From an uncultured Phycisphaerales bacterium (GTDB taxonomy: Bacteria > Planctomycetota > Phycisphaerae > WQYP01): a DNA stretch of 64,000 nt. The position numbers and the translations under genes were made by a program. The stretch lies in contig CAIMWO010000094.1 in assembly GCA_903845195.1 (NCBI GenBank), positions 1 through 64,000 of the forward strand, written 5' to 3'. The notes under the pieces were generated by a model that did no database searches, was not told the DNA's origin, and worked only from the letters and a program-made list of their open reading frames with translations. Shown one piece after another: positions 35,177 through 43,457 of the stretch (its first letter is position 1; each line of letters begins with the position of its first letter).

Positions 35177-36784
35177 ATGGCCCGAAAGCCCTTTGATCCC
35201 ATGCAAACCGATGCCATGCGTAAGGCTCAAGCCGCACGCAGCCCGGCGTCTTCGCTCTTCAACGCCGATGCCCCCCCACTGACACCCGACCAGGAGCGTG
35301 CCCTGATCGAGCAACGCGCGGAATCTGAAGCACAGGAGCTCGCGGCACTCCCGACGGGCACGGCCCAGAAGCCACTCACGGTGGCCCAGGTCAATTCGCT
35401 GGTCAATCAGCTCCTGCTCAACGCCATTCCCGGTGTCCTGTTCATTCAGGGGGAGATTTCGAACTTCCGCACGTACGATCGCGGACACGCGTTCTTTACG
35501 CTCAAGGAACCCGGCGCCGAATTGCCCTGCGTGCTCTGGAAGGACGCCCTGGCGCGGCTCAAATTCAAACCCAAGGATGGATTGGCCGTCATCGCCCGCG
35601 GGACTCTCAAGCTCTATGAACCCCAGGGCAAACTGCAGTTTTACGTCGAAACGCTTCTGCCGCAGGGGGCTGGCGCGCTCGAACTGGCCTTTCGCCAGTT
35701 GTGCGAAAAGCTTCGCGCCGAGGGACTCTTCGAAGCGGCACGCAAACGTCCGATCCCGTCCTTGCCCCAGCGGATCGTCATTATCACCAGCAAGACCGGC
35801 GATGTGCTCCATGACGTGCTCACGACCGCCTATCGGCGTTTCCCGGGGCTTCACAGCCTGCTCATGCCGGTCCGGGTGCAGGGAGAACAGGCGGCTCCGG
35901 ATATCGTGCGCGCTCTGGAGATGGTCAATCGCCACGCGGAGGCAATCGGTGGTGTGGACCTGATTCTTCTCGTCCGGGGCGGGGGATCGCTGGAGGATCT
36001 CTGGGCGTTCAATGAAGAAAACGTGGCCCGCGCGATTGTCGCTTCGCGGATTCCGATCGCCACAGGCATCGGTCACGAGCCGGACACCACGATTGCCGAT
36101 CTGGTCGGCGATCTGCGCGGCCCCACACCTACAGGCGTTACCGAGCTGACCATTCCAGACGTTGCCGACCTGGGCGCCCGATTGCAGGCGCAGGCGATTC
36201 TGCTGACCCGCGATGTTCGCCGCAGCGTTGAATTGGCCGGGGCAAATCTGCAATCGCTCGGAAGCGATTTGAATGAATCTCTGCGTGAGTCGCTTCGCCA
36301 ACGGGTCCGGCGCGTCGATCAACTCACGCATTTGATCGAACGTATTGAGCCGCGCCATGCGATCGCCCAGGGCTGGCGGCGCGTCGAAGAGGCCCAGCGG
36401 AATTTCAGCAGCGCCGCCGCGGCGCGTCTGAACGGCAGCCGCACGCATCTGGATCGAAGCCAGGGGCGCCTCGAAAAAGCCTCGCCGATGAGTCGCATTC
36501 ATCGCCAGCGCGATCGCGTCGATCATCTGAGCGCCAAGCTCTGGCTGGCGCTCAATGGCCAGGTTGCCGCGTCGAAGCAGCGCATGGCCGCGCTGGCCGG
36601 TCAACTCCGCGTCGTCTCGCCCCACGCCGTGCTGGAACGCGGTTACTCGATCACCACGACCAAGGACGGCCGGATTCTTCGTTCCGTCCGGGATGTCCAG
36701 ACCGGGCAGATCATCACCTCGCGACTGGCTGATGGAACACTCGATTCGACCGTCGGTAAGCCGAAACAGGGCTCACTATTTTGA
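35177..36784 (+). CDS. xseA: Exodeoxyribonuclease VII large subunit
   Basis: A 535-residue catalytic subunit of the single-strand exonuclease. About 65 extra residues precede the OB-fold domain (NQLLLNAIPGVLFIQGEISNFR, about 75-96). The catalytic domain has RIVIITSKTGDVLHDV, LLVRGGGSLEDLWAFN (about 269-284) and TGIGHEPDTTIADL (about 297-310). A coiled coil and the C-terminal domain (ERGYSITTTKDGRIL) follow. The small subunit is encoded 114 bases downstream. The long N-terminus is unusual for the family. Confidence 0.93.
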   Translation: MARKPFDPMQTDAMRKAQAARSPASSLFNADAPPLTPDQERALIEQRAESEAQELAALPTGTAQKPLTVAQVNSLVNQLLLNAIPGVLFIQGEISNFRTYDRGHAFFTLKEPGAELPCVLWKDALARLKFKPKDGLAVIARGTLKLYEPQGKLQFYVETLLPQGAGALELAFRQLCEKLRAEGLFEAARKRPIPSLPQRIVIITSKTGDVLHDVLTTAYRRFPGLHSLLMPVRVQGEQAAPDIVRALEMVNRHAEAIGGVDLILLVRGGGSLEDLWAFNEENVARAIVASRIPIATGIGHEPDTTIADLVGDLRGPTPTGVTELTIPDVADLGARLQAQAILLTRDVRRSVELAGANLQSLGSDLNESLRESLRQRVRRVDQLTHLIERIEPRHAIAQGWRRVEEAQRNFSSAAAARLNGSRTHLDRSQGRLEKASPMSRIHRQRDRVDHLSAKLWLALNGQVAASKQRMAALAGQLRVVSPHAVLERGYSITTTKDGRILRSVRDVQTGQIITSRLADGTLDSTVGKPKQGSLF

Positions 36785-36898
36785 GCGTCCCTCTTGGGGC
36801 GTTTTCACACGTTCGAAAATAATTCGATCGGGCCGATCCACGAACTGTCTGGACCCGCCCACTTGCATCTTTCCCCCCGAACCCGGAAACTTATTCCC

Positions 36899-37159
36899 AT
36901 GGCCAAAGAATCGAAACCATTGTCGTTTGAAGAATCCGTCACGCAGCTCGAGCAGATCGTCGCGGCGATCGAGTCCGGACAGATCGGGCTGGAGGAATCG
37001 CTGGCCAAATATGAGCAGGGCATGGAACTGGTCAAACGCTGCCGGGGCATACTTGAGCGCGCCGAGAAACGCATCGAGCAACTCACCATCACCCCCGACG
37101 GGCTCAAGACTGAACCGCTGAACCCTGCGACCGTTCTCGATCGGCCGCCCGCCCAATAA
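36899..37159 (+). CDS. xseB: Exodeoxyribonuclease VII small subunit
   Basis: An 86-residue helical protein with the family pattern SFEESVTQLEQIVAAIESG, LEESLAKYEQGMEL and RCRGILERAEKRIEQL. It wraps the large subunit as a helical hairpin. ATG 36899 removes an upstream stretch without homology. Expected partner of the upstream xseA. Confidence 0.92.
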   Translation: MAKESKPLSFEESVTQLEQIVAAIESGQIGLEESLAKYEQGMELVKRCRGILERAEKRIEQLTITPDGLKTEPLNPATVLDRPPAQ

Positions 37160-37170
37160 CACCCGCCACT

Positions 37171-38832
37171 TCAATCGCCAAAGTCAAAGATTGTCGCGCG
37201 CTTGCCGGAATTCTCGGAGCTGCGCTCGGCGCTTTGCAGTTTGATCGACTTCTCATACTTCTTCCATGCGTCTTCGCCGGCATTGTCGGTCTTGGGCGGT
37301 TCGCCCGTGCCGGATGATGCCACAGCGGGCGGGTCAGTCTTCGTGGTTTCCACGGTCTTGGGGGTGTCCACCGTCTTCGGCGTATCGACAGTCTTGGGGG
37401 TGTCCACGGTCTTCGGTGGGTCTACGGTTTTCGGAGTATCGACCGTCTTGGGGGTATCTACGGTCTTGGGAGTGTCGACCGTCTTCGGCGAGTGGCCGGT
37501 GTCAAATGGGTTGCCGCCGGTAGTCCTATCGCCCGTATTCCGCGGCACATCCACTTTCTTGGGCGTATCGAGAGTTGCCACCTGGACGGGTTGATCCAGA
37601 GAAGACGAAAATGCCGTGGCCATTTCAACGGCCTTGGTGTCGTCGATGCCCTGCTTTTCCAGTTCTCCGTTGATGCGCGTCAACATGGTCGCCGCCGTGC
37701 GGGCATCCGCATCCTTGGCCGAAGCTTTGGCCACGACCTGCCCAAAGTAAACCCGCTGGCGAATCAGCATCTCGCCATGATTCGAGCTTTGGGGATTGTC
37801 GTCGATTCGTTCGTACCACTTTCCCAGAGCCATGCAATCGGCAACGGAAAGCGTGGTCGGATTCTTTTTCAGCTGGCCGACGAGAGGTTTCAACGGTGCC
37901 GACGTCTGCGCCGCCAGCGCCTGTGCCGCCGCGATGTCGTTGAGTTCGTTGACGTAGATCCGCACGAGGCGATCCGCCAGCGACGTATCGCCCGGATTCG
38001 CCTTAAAGCGGGTCAAAAGTACTTTGTGCTGGTTCAGCGTCTTTTCCAAAGCCTCGGCACGGTGCAGCGGATCAAAGAGTGCCTTCTGCGAGCCGACCAG
38101 TTCGCTCTCAACTTCCTCCGCATCCTGCACGAAATTCTGCAGATCCGTTCGCCCCGCCGCCTGAGGCTTGACTGAACTGATGGCCCCGCGCACCACGCTC
38201 AAGCCCTGCTCGTAAACATCCTGGATTTTGTGCAGTTCCTTGATGAACTCCTGCAGCGGCAAGCCTTGATTCTCCTGTTTGCGCTGCAGCACATCGTACT
38301 CTTCCTGCCCCAACTGCATGCGTACCTTGGCCAGGCCCTTGGCCATGCCAACGTTTTTGGAAGGATTTCGTTCGTACACGGCGATGTACATTTTTTCCAG
38401 TTTTTGCAGACACTCCACGCGGCGATCCGGCACCAGGGACTGTATCAATCCCAGCGATTGGGCAGCTGCGGGGTAACTTGGAATCTGCCGATAGCCCAGC
38501 GCGTAGATCCTGTCACTGAAATACACGACTTTTTCTTTATGATCCGCCGGAAGGCTCGTGAGGAATTGCTGGTCTTCCAAAATGGAAGAAGTTCCCTTGC
38601 CTTTAGTGTGCTTCCGATTCGCGCTACGATTCTCCATCAGTTCGCCCTTGACCGAGTCAAAGATCTGATTGGCCAACTGGGCACGCATCTCCGGCGTTAC
38701 CGCCCGCTTTTCCTCGGTGCCCCATCGCGCGGCATAGTCTTCTGCGGGGCCGGCAAAGGCCCCACGTGCGGCCAACAACGCGGACGCACAGATGATCCAC
38801 CCAAACAATCGCCGATGACCCGTACTCTTCAT
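37171..38832 (-). CDS. Exported protein with PKTVDT repeats
   Basis: A 553-residue protein with a signal peptide (STGHRRLFGWIICASALLAARGAFA) starting at ATG 38832. The main part (about residues 30-420) is helical without a recognised domain. Near residues 447-494 eight 6-residue units of the TPKTVD type occur, encoded by 18-bp DNA repeats at 37351-37494. A polar tail with VASSGTGEPPKTD follows. The repeat probably forms an extended periplasmic linker. Convergent with xseB. Confidence 0.65.
   Translation of the reverse strand: MKSTGHRRLFGWIICASALLAARGAFAGPAEDYAARWGTEEKRAVTPEMRAQLANQIFDSVKGELMENRSANRKHTKGKGTSSILEDQQFLTSLPADHKEKVVYFSDRIYALGYRQIPSYPAAAQSLGLIQSLVPDRRVECLQKLEKMYIAVYERNPSKNVGMAKGLAKVRMQLGQEEYDVLQRKQENQGLPLQEFIKELHKIQDVYEQGLSVVRGAISSVKPQAAGRTDLQNFVQDAEEVESELVGSQKALFDPLHRAEALEKTLNQHKVLLTRFKANPGDTSLADRLVRIYVNELNDIAAAQALAAQTSAPLKPLVGQLKKNPTTLSVADCMALGKWYERIDDNPQSSNHGEMLIRQRVYFGQVVAKASAKDADARTAATMLTRINGELEKQGIDDTKAVEMATAFSSSLDQPVQVATLDTPKKVDVPRNTGDRTTGGNPFDTGHSPKTVDTPKTVDTPKTVDTPKTVDPPKTVDTPKTVDTPKTVDTPKTVETTKTDPPAVASSGTGEPPKTDNAGEDAWKKYEKSIKLQSAERSSENSGKRATIFDFGD
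37351..37494. repeat. Eight tandem 18-bp units encoding TPKTVD
   Basis: Eight imperfect 18-bp repeats (for example CACGGTCTTGGGGGTGTC at 37351-37368), all in frame in the minus-strand gene. Units differ mostly at synonymous positions, so selection on the peptide is likely. Slippage could vary copy number without breaking the frame. Confidence 0.85.
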
Positions 38833-39006
38833 GATTTCTCCCCGGAGGCTGTGAGGTCCATTGAAGCAAAACACCCACGAACAACCGCCATCATATTCCA
38901 AGTGAAAAACGAATCAATAGCCTTCCTATTACTTAATAACACACTAAGAATCACAATATTTTGATCTTTTTTGTGATCCTTTCGAACATGTCCTGTTCTA
39001 GTGGAA

Positions 39007-41370
39007 CTAGGGCCTTGGACTGTCCTTCAGACGCGATATCGCCTCGTGCAACGTCTCAAAATTTACCGGCTTGGTCAGATGCTCCAAAAAGCCTGCCTCT
39101 CGGCTGCGGCGAATGTCGTCCTCACTGCCGAAACCCGAAAGTGCAATTCCGCGAATATGGTTATCCGTGACCAGTTTTCGCATCAAATCGTGTCCCGTGC
39201 CGTCGGGAAGGCCTACATCGCTAATTAGAAAATCAAACTTCCCGTGCGTTGCCTTCTCCAGACCCGTCGCGACGCTCTCCGCTACCGTAACGCGATGGCC
39301 ACGTCTCGTCAGCAGCCGCGAGAGCACGCGAGCCGTATCCACATGGTCTTCGACGAGCAGGATGTCGAGCGGTTCCATCTTTGTCGCCTGCGGATCGGTC
39401 TGGCGGTCGATGGCGGCACTGAGTTCGCCGGCCACGGCCGCCGATGCGCGTACGCCACGCACCGTAACATCGATGTCCGGAGAGAGGCGTCCCTTGGCGA
39501 TGCGCACCAGATCGAGCAGGTCGTCGATCAGCCGCGCCTCCATCTCCGCATTCCGCCGGATCACTTCCATGTCGGCGCGGATGTCCGGGGCCAGACGGGG
39601 ATCGTCTTCCAAAAGGGACGCAAGCGTCAGAATCGGCGTCAGGGGACTGCGTAGCTCATGGCTGAGCAGATTGAGGAAACGGTCCTTGGTCCGATTGGCA
39701 ATTTCCGCGGATTCCTTGGCTTCGCGCAGTTCGCGGGCCGCGCGTTTCTGTTCGGTCAGATCCACCACAAAACTGATCCACTTCAGCGGGTTGTCCTCAA
39801 TTACAGCGGCGCCGATCAGCACCGGAACGCGGGACCCGTCCTTGCGGAACATTTCTTTTTCAAAAGGCGTACAGGCGCCGCGCCGGCTCATCTCGCTGAA
39901 GGCTTTATCGTCTTTCTCCACGAAGTCGGGTAGCTGCAGGAGATCGCGGCGGATCAACCCTTGTTCCATCTCCAGGCGGCTATAGCCCACCATCGACAGG
40001 AATACGTCGTTGGCGTCGAACAGACGTTCCCGGTCGCTGACGATAATCCCGATGATGTTCGAATCGACCAGCCTGCGCAGCAGCATTTCACCGCGCCGCA
40101 AGACGCCTTCCTCGCGGCCCCGCTCGATTGCCACGGCGGCCAGGCGCGACGCGGACTCCAGCACCGAGACTTCCCCCTTGGTCATGGGGCGCACCTCGCG
40201 AAAATGAATCCCCAGTGTGCCCAGCACTTTGCCATCGCGCGCCAGGACCGGCTCGGAATGACATCCCCGCATGCCGAGCCGCAGCGCCAGCGCCGCGTAC
40301 TCGCTCCCTTGGGCATCCTTCGCGAAATCCAGCGTCTGCTCGCGGCGTCCCGTGAAAGCCGCCCGTCCGCAGCTTCCGTTATCGGGGCCGACCGGCGTGT
40401 TATCCGCTGCCGCCCGAAGCTCCGCCGGCAGGCTGGGCGCCGCGGCGAGGCGCAGCGATTTCCCATCCTCCTTGACGATCATGACCATACAGATTGAGCC
40501 GCGAATCAGCCCTTCGATCATCCGCACCGTCGCCAGGAGCGCCGCATCCACGGGCGCTCCCACGGCAATTTTCTCCAGCACCGATCCCTGGGCTGACAGA
40601 AATTCCTGGTACTCGCGTGCCGCGGCCTCGGCCTGCTTCAATTCCGTAATATCCCGAAAACTGTACAGGACCCGGCTGGAAGTCTTTTCCCCCTCTAGAA
40701 TCCGCGAGACGCTCAGCAGAACCGGGAACCGTTCGCCGCTCTTGCGGGTCAGCACCAGCTCAAAATCCAGTTTCTGGCCGCGCATCGAATTCTCCAGCGC
40801 TACCGCTATCGATGCATACTGCTCGATCGGCCAGAATGGAAAAGGCGCCTTGGCTCCGATCAACTCCTCGCGTGAAAAACCCGTCATACGGCTGAAACTC
40901 GCGTTCACATCGCGGATGCCCTTCCAGTCCGTCTCTACGATCGCATCGTGCATGGAGGCCATGATCGCCTGGAAGAGCTCGCGCTCCTCCCGCTGGGGTT
41001 CACTTGTGGCACGGCGCAGTCGCCCCTGAATCGCGGTGACCACCAGCGCGATTCCCACCAGTGATATGGCGTGCATCAGGAATCGCGGCAATATCACAGA
41101 GTTCCAGTCTATTCCCGTATTACGATTTTGGAGGTACGTTTGAAGGAGAATTCCCCCCACAGCGAACACCAGGCTGACCGCCGTCCCCCAAGTGTTATTG
41201 AATAGGCACGAAATTACGAGCAACAGCGCGTAAACAATGCCTGGCACCGGCGATATCGCCCACCCCTGCTGGGCTCCCGCGCACATGATCGCAGCGCCAA
41301 CCGCGATCAATAGTGGACCGGCCAACGTACGCGTAATCACGTTTTGCTTTCGATCGGATAGTTCCACCAT
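39007..41370 (-). CDS. Hybrid PAS/GAF sensor histidine kinase-like protein without an ATPase domain
   Basis: About 787 residues. Three to four membrane helices (about residues 10-105) are followed by PAS (about 125-240), GAF (about 270-420), PAS (about 430-550), a HisKA dimerisation helix with the phosphoacceptor motif LLSHELRSPLTP (about 572), and a receiver domain (DILLVEDHVD to HLTKPVNF, about 669-775; phospho-Asp in LISDVGLPDG). Between HisKA and the receiver there are only about 30 residues; the HATPase domain with its N, G1 and G2 boxes is missing. It cannot autophosphorylate by itself and may act as a partner or phosphotransfer scaffold. Confidence 0.78.
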   Translation of the reverse strand: MVELSDRKQNVITRTLAGPLLIAVGAAIMCAGAQQGWAISPVPGIVYALLLVISCLFNNTWGTAVSLVFAVGGILLQTYLQNRNTGIDWNSVILPRFLMHAISLVGIALVVTAIQGRLRRATSEPQREERELFQAIMASMHDAIVETDWKGIRDVNASFSRMTGFSREELIGAKAPFPFWPIEQYASIAVALENSMRGQKLDFELVLTRKSGERFPVLLSVSRILEGEKTSSRVLYSFRDITELKQAEAAAREYQEFLSAQGSVLEKIAVGAPVDAALLATVRMIEGLIRGSICMVMIVKEDGKSLRLAAAPSLPAELRAAADNTPVGPDNGSCGRAAFTGRREQTLDFAKDAQGSEYAALALRLGMRGCHSEPVLARDGKVLGTLGIHFREVRPMTKGEVSVLESASRLAAVAIERGREEGVLRRGEMLLRRLVDSNIIGIIVSDRERLFDANDVFLSMVGYSRLEMEQGLIRRDLLQLPDFVEKDDKAFSEMSRRGACTPFEKEMFRKDGSRVPVLIGAAVIEDNPLKWISFVVDLTEQKRAARELREAKESAEIANRTKDRFLNLLSHELRSPLTPILTLASLLEDDPRLAPDIRADMEVIRRNAEMEARLIDDLLDLVRIAKGRLSPDIDVTVRGVRASAAVAGELSAAIDRQTDPQATKMEPLDILLVEDHVDTARVLSRLLTRRGHRVTVAESVATGLEKATHGKFDFLISDVGLPDGTGHDLMRKLVTDNHIRGIALSGFGSEDDIRRSREAGFLEHLTKPVNFETLHEAISRLKDSPRP

Positions 41371-41520
41371 GGTGCCATGCCCCTTCGACGTGCGTATATA
41401 CGTCGTTACTATCCGACAACCCGCCCCGCCATGCAACCACCCCGATGACGGTAGTTCCACCTATCCTGCCCCACCGCCGCTGCCGCGCTGCAGATACATC
41501 TATGGTTGCCGTCCAGACCC

Positions 41521-42664
41521 CTACTCTGTCTCTTTTTTCCCCGTTGCCTTGAACCGCAACTGGGCATCGATGAATTCCTGCAAATCGCCATCCAGAATCC
41601 GTTCCGGCTGGAAAACTTCATGCCCGTTGCGGTGGTCCTTCACCCGCCGATCATCCATTACGTAGGAGCGGATCTGCGAACCGAACGATATTTCGCCCTT
41701 CTCGCCGTACAACTTGTATAGCTCCGCGTCGCGCTTGGCCTCTTCCAACTTCTGAATCTTGGCCTTGATCAGGTTCAGCGCCAGCACGCGGTTCTGCACC
41801 TGCGAGCGTTCCGACGTGCAGACCACCTGAATGCCCGTGGGCTTGTGCGTGATCCGGATGGCCGACGCCACCTTGTTCACATTCTGCCCGCCCGGTCCCG
41901 ATGCCCGCACGAACGCAATGATTTCCAGATCGTTCTCGGGAATGACGATATCGTCGTTTTCACCTTCGAACACCGGCGTCACATCCACCGATGCAAATGA
42001 CGTATGCCGCCGCGCGTTCGAATCGAATGGGCTGATCCGTACCAGCCGATGCACCCCCACCTCGCAATTCATGATCCCGGTCGCGTAGGGACCTTTCACC
42101 ATCAGCGTAATGGAGCGGATTCCGGCTTGTTCGCCGTCGGTCCGGTCCACTTCCGAGACGTCCCATCCCTGCCCGCCTTTTCCATCCGGCTGCTTCTCCC
42201 AGTACTTCAGATACATGCGGAACAACATGGAGGTCCAGTCGCAGGCCTCGGTGCCGCCGGCGCCGGCATGAATCTGCACGTAGCAGTCGGACATATCATG
42301 CGGACCGTTGAAGAGTGCCTGTAATTCGACCTTCAGATAATCTTTTTCCACGCGATAGAGCAGGTGGTCGGCCTCGTCGATGGTCGCCTGGTCGGCTGCT
42401 TCCTTGCCCATCAGGTAGAGCGTCTCGACATCCTCCAGTTCCTTTTCCACCGCGAGGAACGGCTCGATGGCTGCGCGGTTCCCCTTCATCTCCTTGATCA
42501 CTTTTTGCGCAGCATCCTGGTTGGACCAGAAGTCTTCGGCATTCATTTTCTCTTCAAGTTCTTTGATTTTGGACTGTTTGGACGGGACGTCAAAGAGAGT
42601 CGCGGATGGTTTTCATCCGCGCCTTGATTTCGTTGATCAGCGCATCCAGATTTTCGCGGGCCAT
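41521..42664 (-). CDS. prfB: Peptide chain release factor 2 with programmed +1 frameshift
   Basis: Zero frame: 24 residues from ATG 42664 (AAGGAGG upstream) to MKTIRDSL, then in-frame TGA at 42592-42590. A +1 shift at CTT TGA C continues as DVPSKQSK into the main frame to 41521, giving about 380 residues. The mature protein has the peptide-anticodon region, with the class SPF motif visible (RISPFDSNARR), and the catalytic GGQ motif (ASGPGGQNVNKV). Class II release factors read UGA and UAA, and the internal UGA gives autoregulation. No AGGGGG-type stimulator precedes the shift; instead there is a hairpin. Confidence 0.93.
42590..42621 (-). promoter_or_regulatory. prfB frameshift site and upstream hairpin
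   Basis: The shift site CTT-TGA-C reads on the minus strand from 42595 to 42589. Directly 5' of it, separated by about 5 bases, is an 8-bp perfect stem (plus-strand arms 42601-42608 and 42614-42621, CGCGGATG and its complement, 5-nt loop). The usual Shine-Dalgarno-like stimulator is absent. Confidence 0.75.
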
Positions 42665-42815
42665 GCGGCCTCCTTTGTAAGAGGCAGAAGTGTAGCGGTG
42701 ATGGCCGCTCGATTCAAATGAAGCCGCAGAAACGCGTCTGCCAAAACAGAAGTGCCAGGGGTTACCGCCCAAATCGCCCAACTGACAAACGGACACTCTC
42801 CGCTGACCGCCCTTC

Positions 42816-43175
42816 TCAAAGCGATTCGAACACGCCGCTCACCGGACGGTCTGCTCCGCAGTAGATGCATTTCTGATGTTTCGGTGACACCGGGCGCCCG
42901 CACTTGCCGCAGGGCTTTACCGTTCGCGTCATCTTTCCGTCGGCCACTCCATCTTTCGCGTCCAGTATGGCGATGCGCTCCACCAGTGCTTCCTCCGTCA
43001 GGCCGTTGCGTTCTTTGACTAGTTCCCACAGCGCTGCGCAGACCAGCGTCAGGCGCTCGACCTTGTCCTCCAACTCCCCGACGTTTCGTTGTGCCGCCGC
43101 CGCCTGGCCTTCTGCACTGGCCGCCTGCCGAATCGCATCCGCACTCCCACCTGTAGTACCGTATACAGCCATCAT
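42816..43175 (-). CDS. Small zinc-ribbon protein with coiled coil
   Basis: A 119-residue protein starting at ATG 43175 after GAGGAG. A helical middle with coiled-coil pattern (VGELEDKVERLTLVCAALWEL) is followed by a zinc ribbon (CGKCGRPVSPKHQKCIYCG) near residues 87-105. Hypothetical; perhaps a small adaptor. It is upstream of prfB on the same strand. Confidence 0.6.
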   Translation of the reverse strand: MMAVYGTTGGSADAIRQAASAEGQAAAAQRNVGELEDKVERLTLVCAALWELVKERNGLTEEALVERIAILDAKDGVADGKMTRTVKPCGKCGRPVSPKHQKCIYCGADRPVSGVFESL

Positions 43176-43457
43176 CCGACTCCTCTGTTGAGACATCCGC
43201 ATTGTAACAGGAACGCGTGGCGATAATTTACCGCCTGTTGCGTATGCTGGATTGATTATCGGTCATCAATACTTCCTCAAGAGCACCCATCTGCGGTCGT
43301 TTTCCCCCCGTACCGGTCAGTGGTAGAATCTATTTATGTGATTCCCAAGCCAACCGATGGCCGAATCAATTGTCTGTACCGCATCATTCGTGGATGCGTT
43401 GTCACCGGGCTTCAACACTATTCCTGTGTTTTCAATCTCTTAGAAGGTCTTTAGCTT

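Noticed and set aside
43203-43457. glmS ribozyme upstream of glmS
   Set aside because: The 255-bp gap lacks the conserved ribozyme core I know and shows only a weak promoter-like box.
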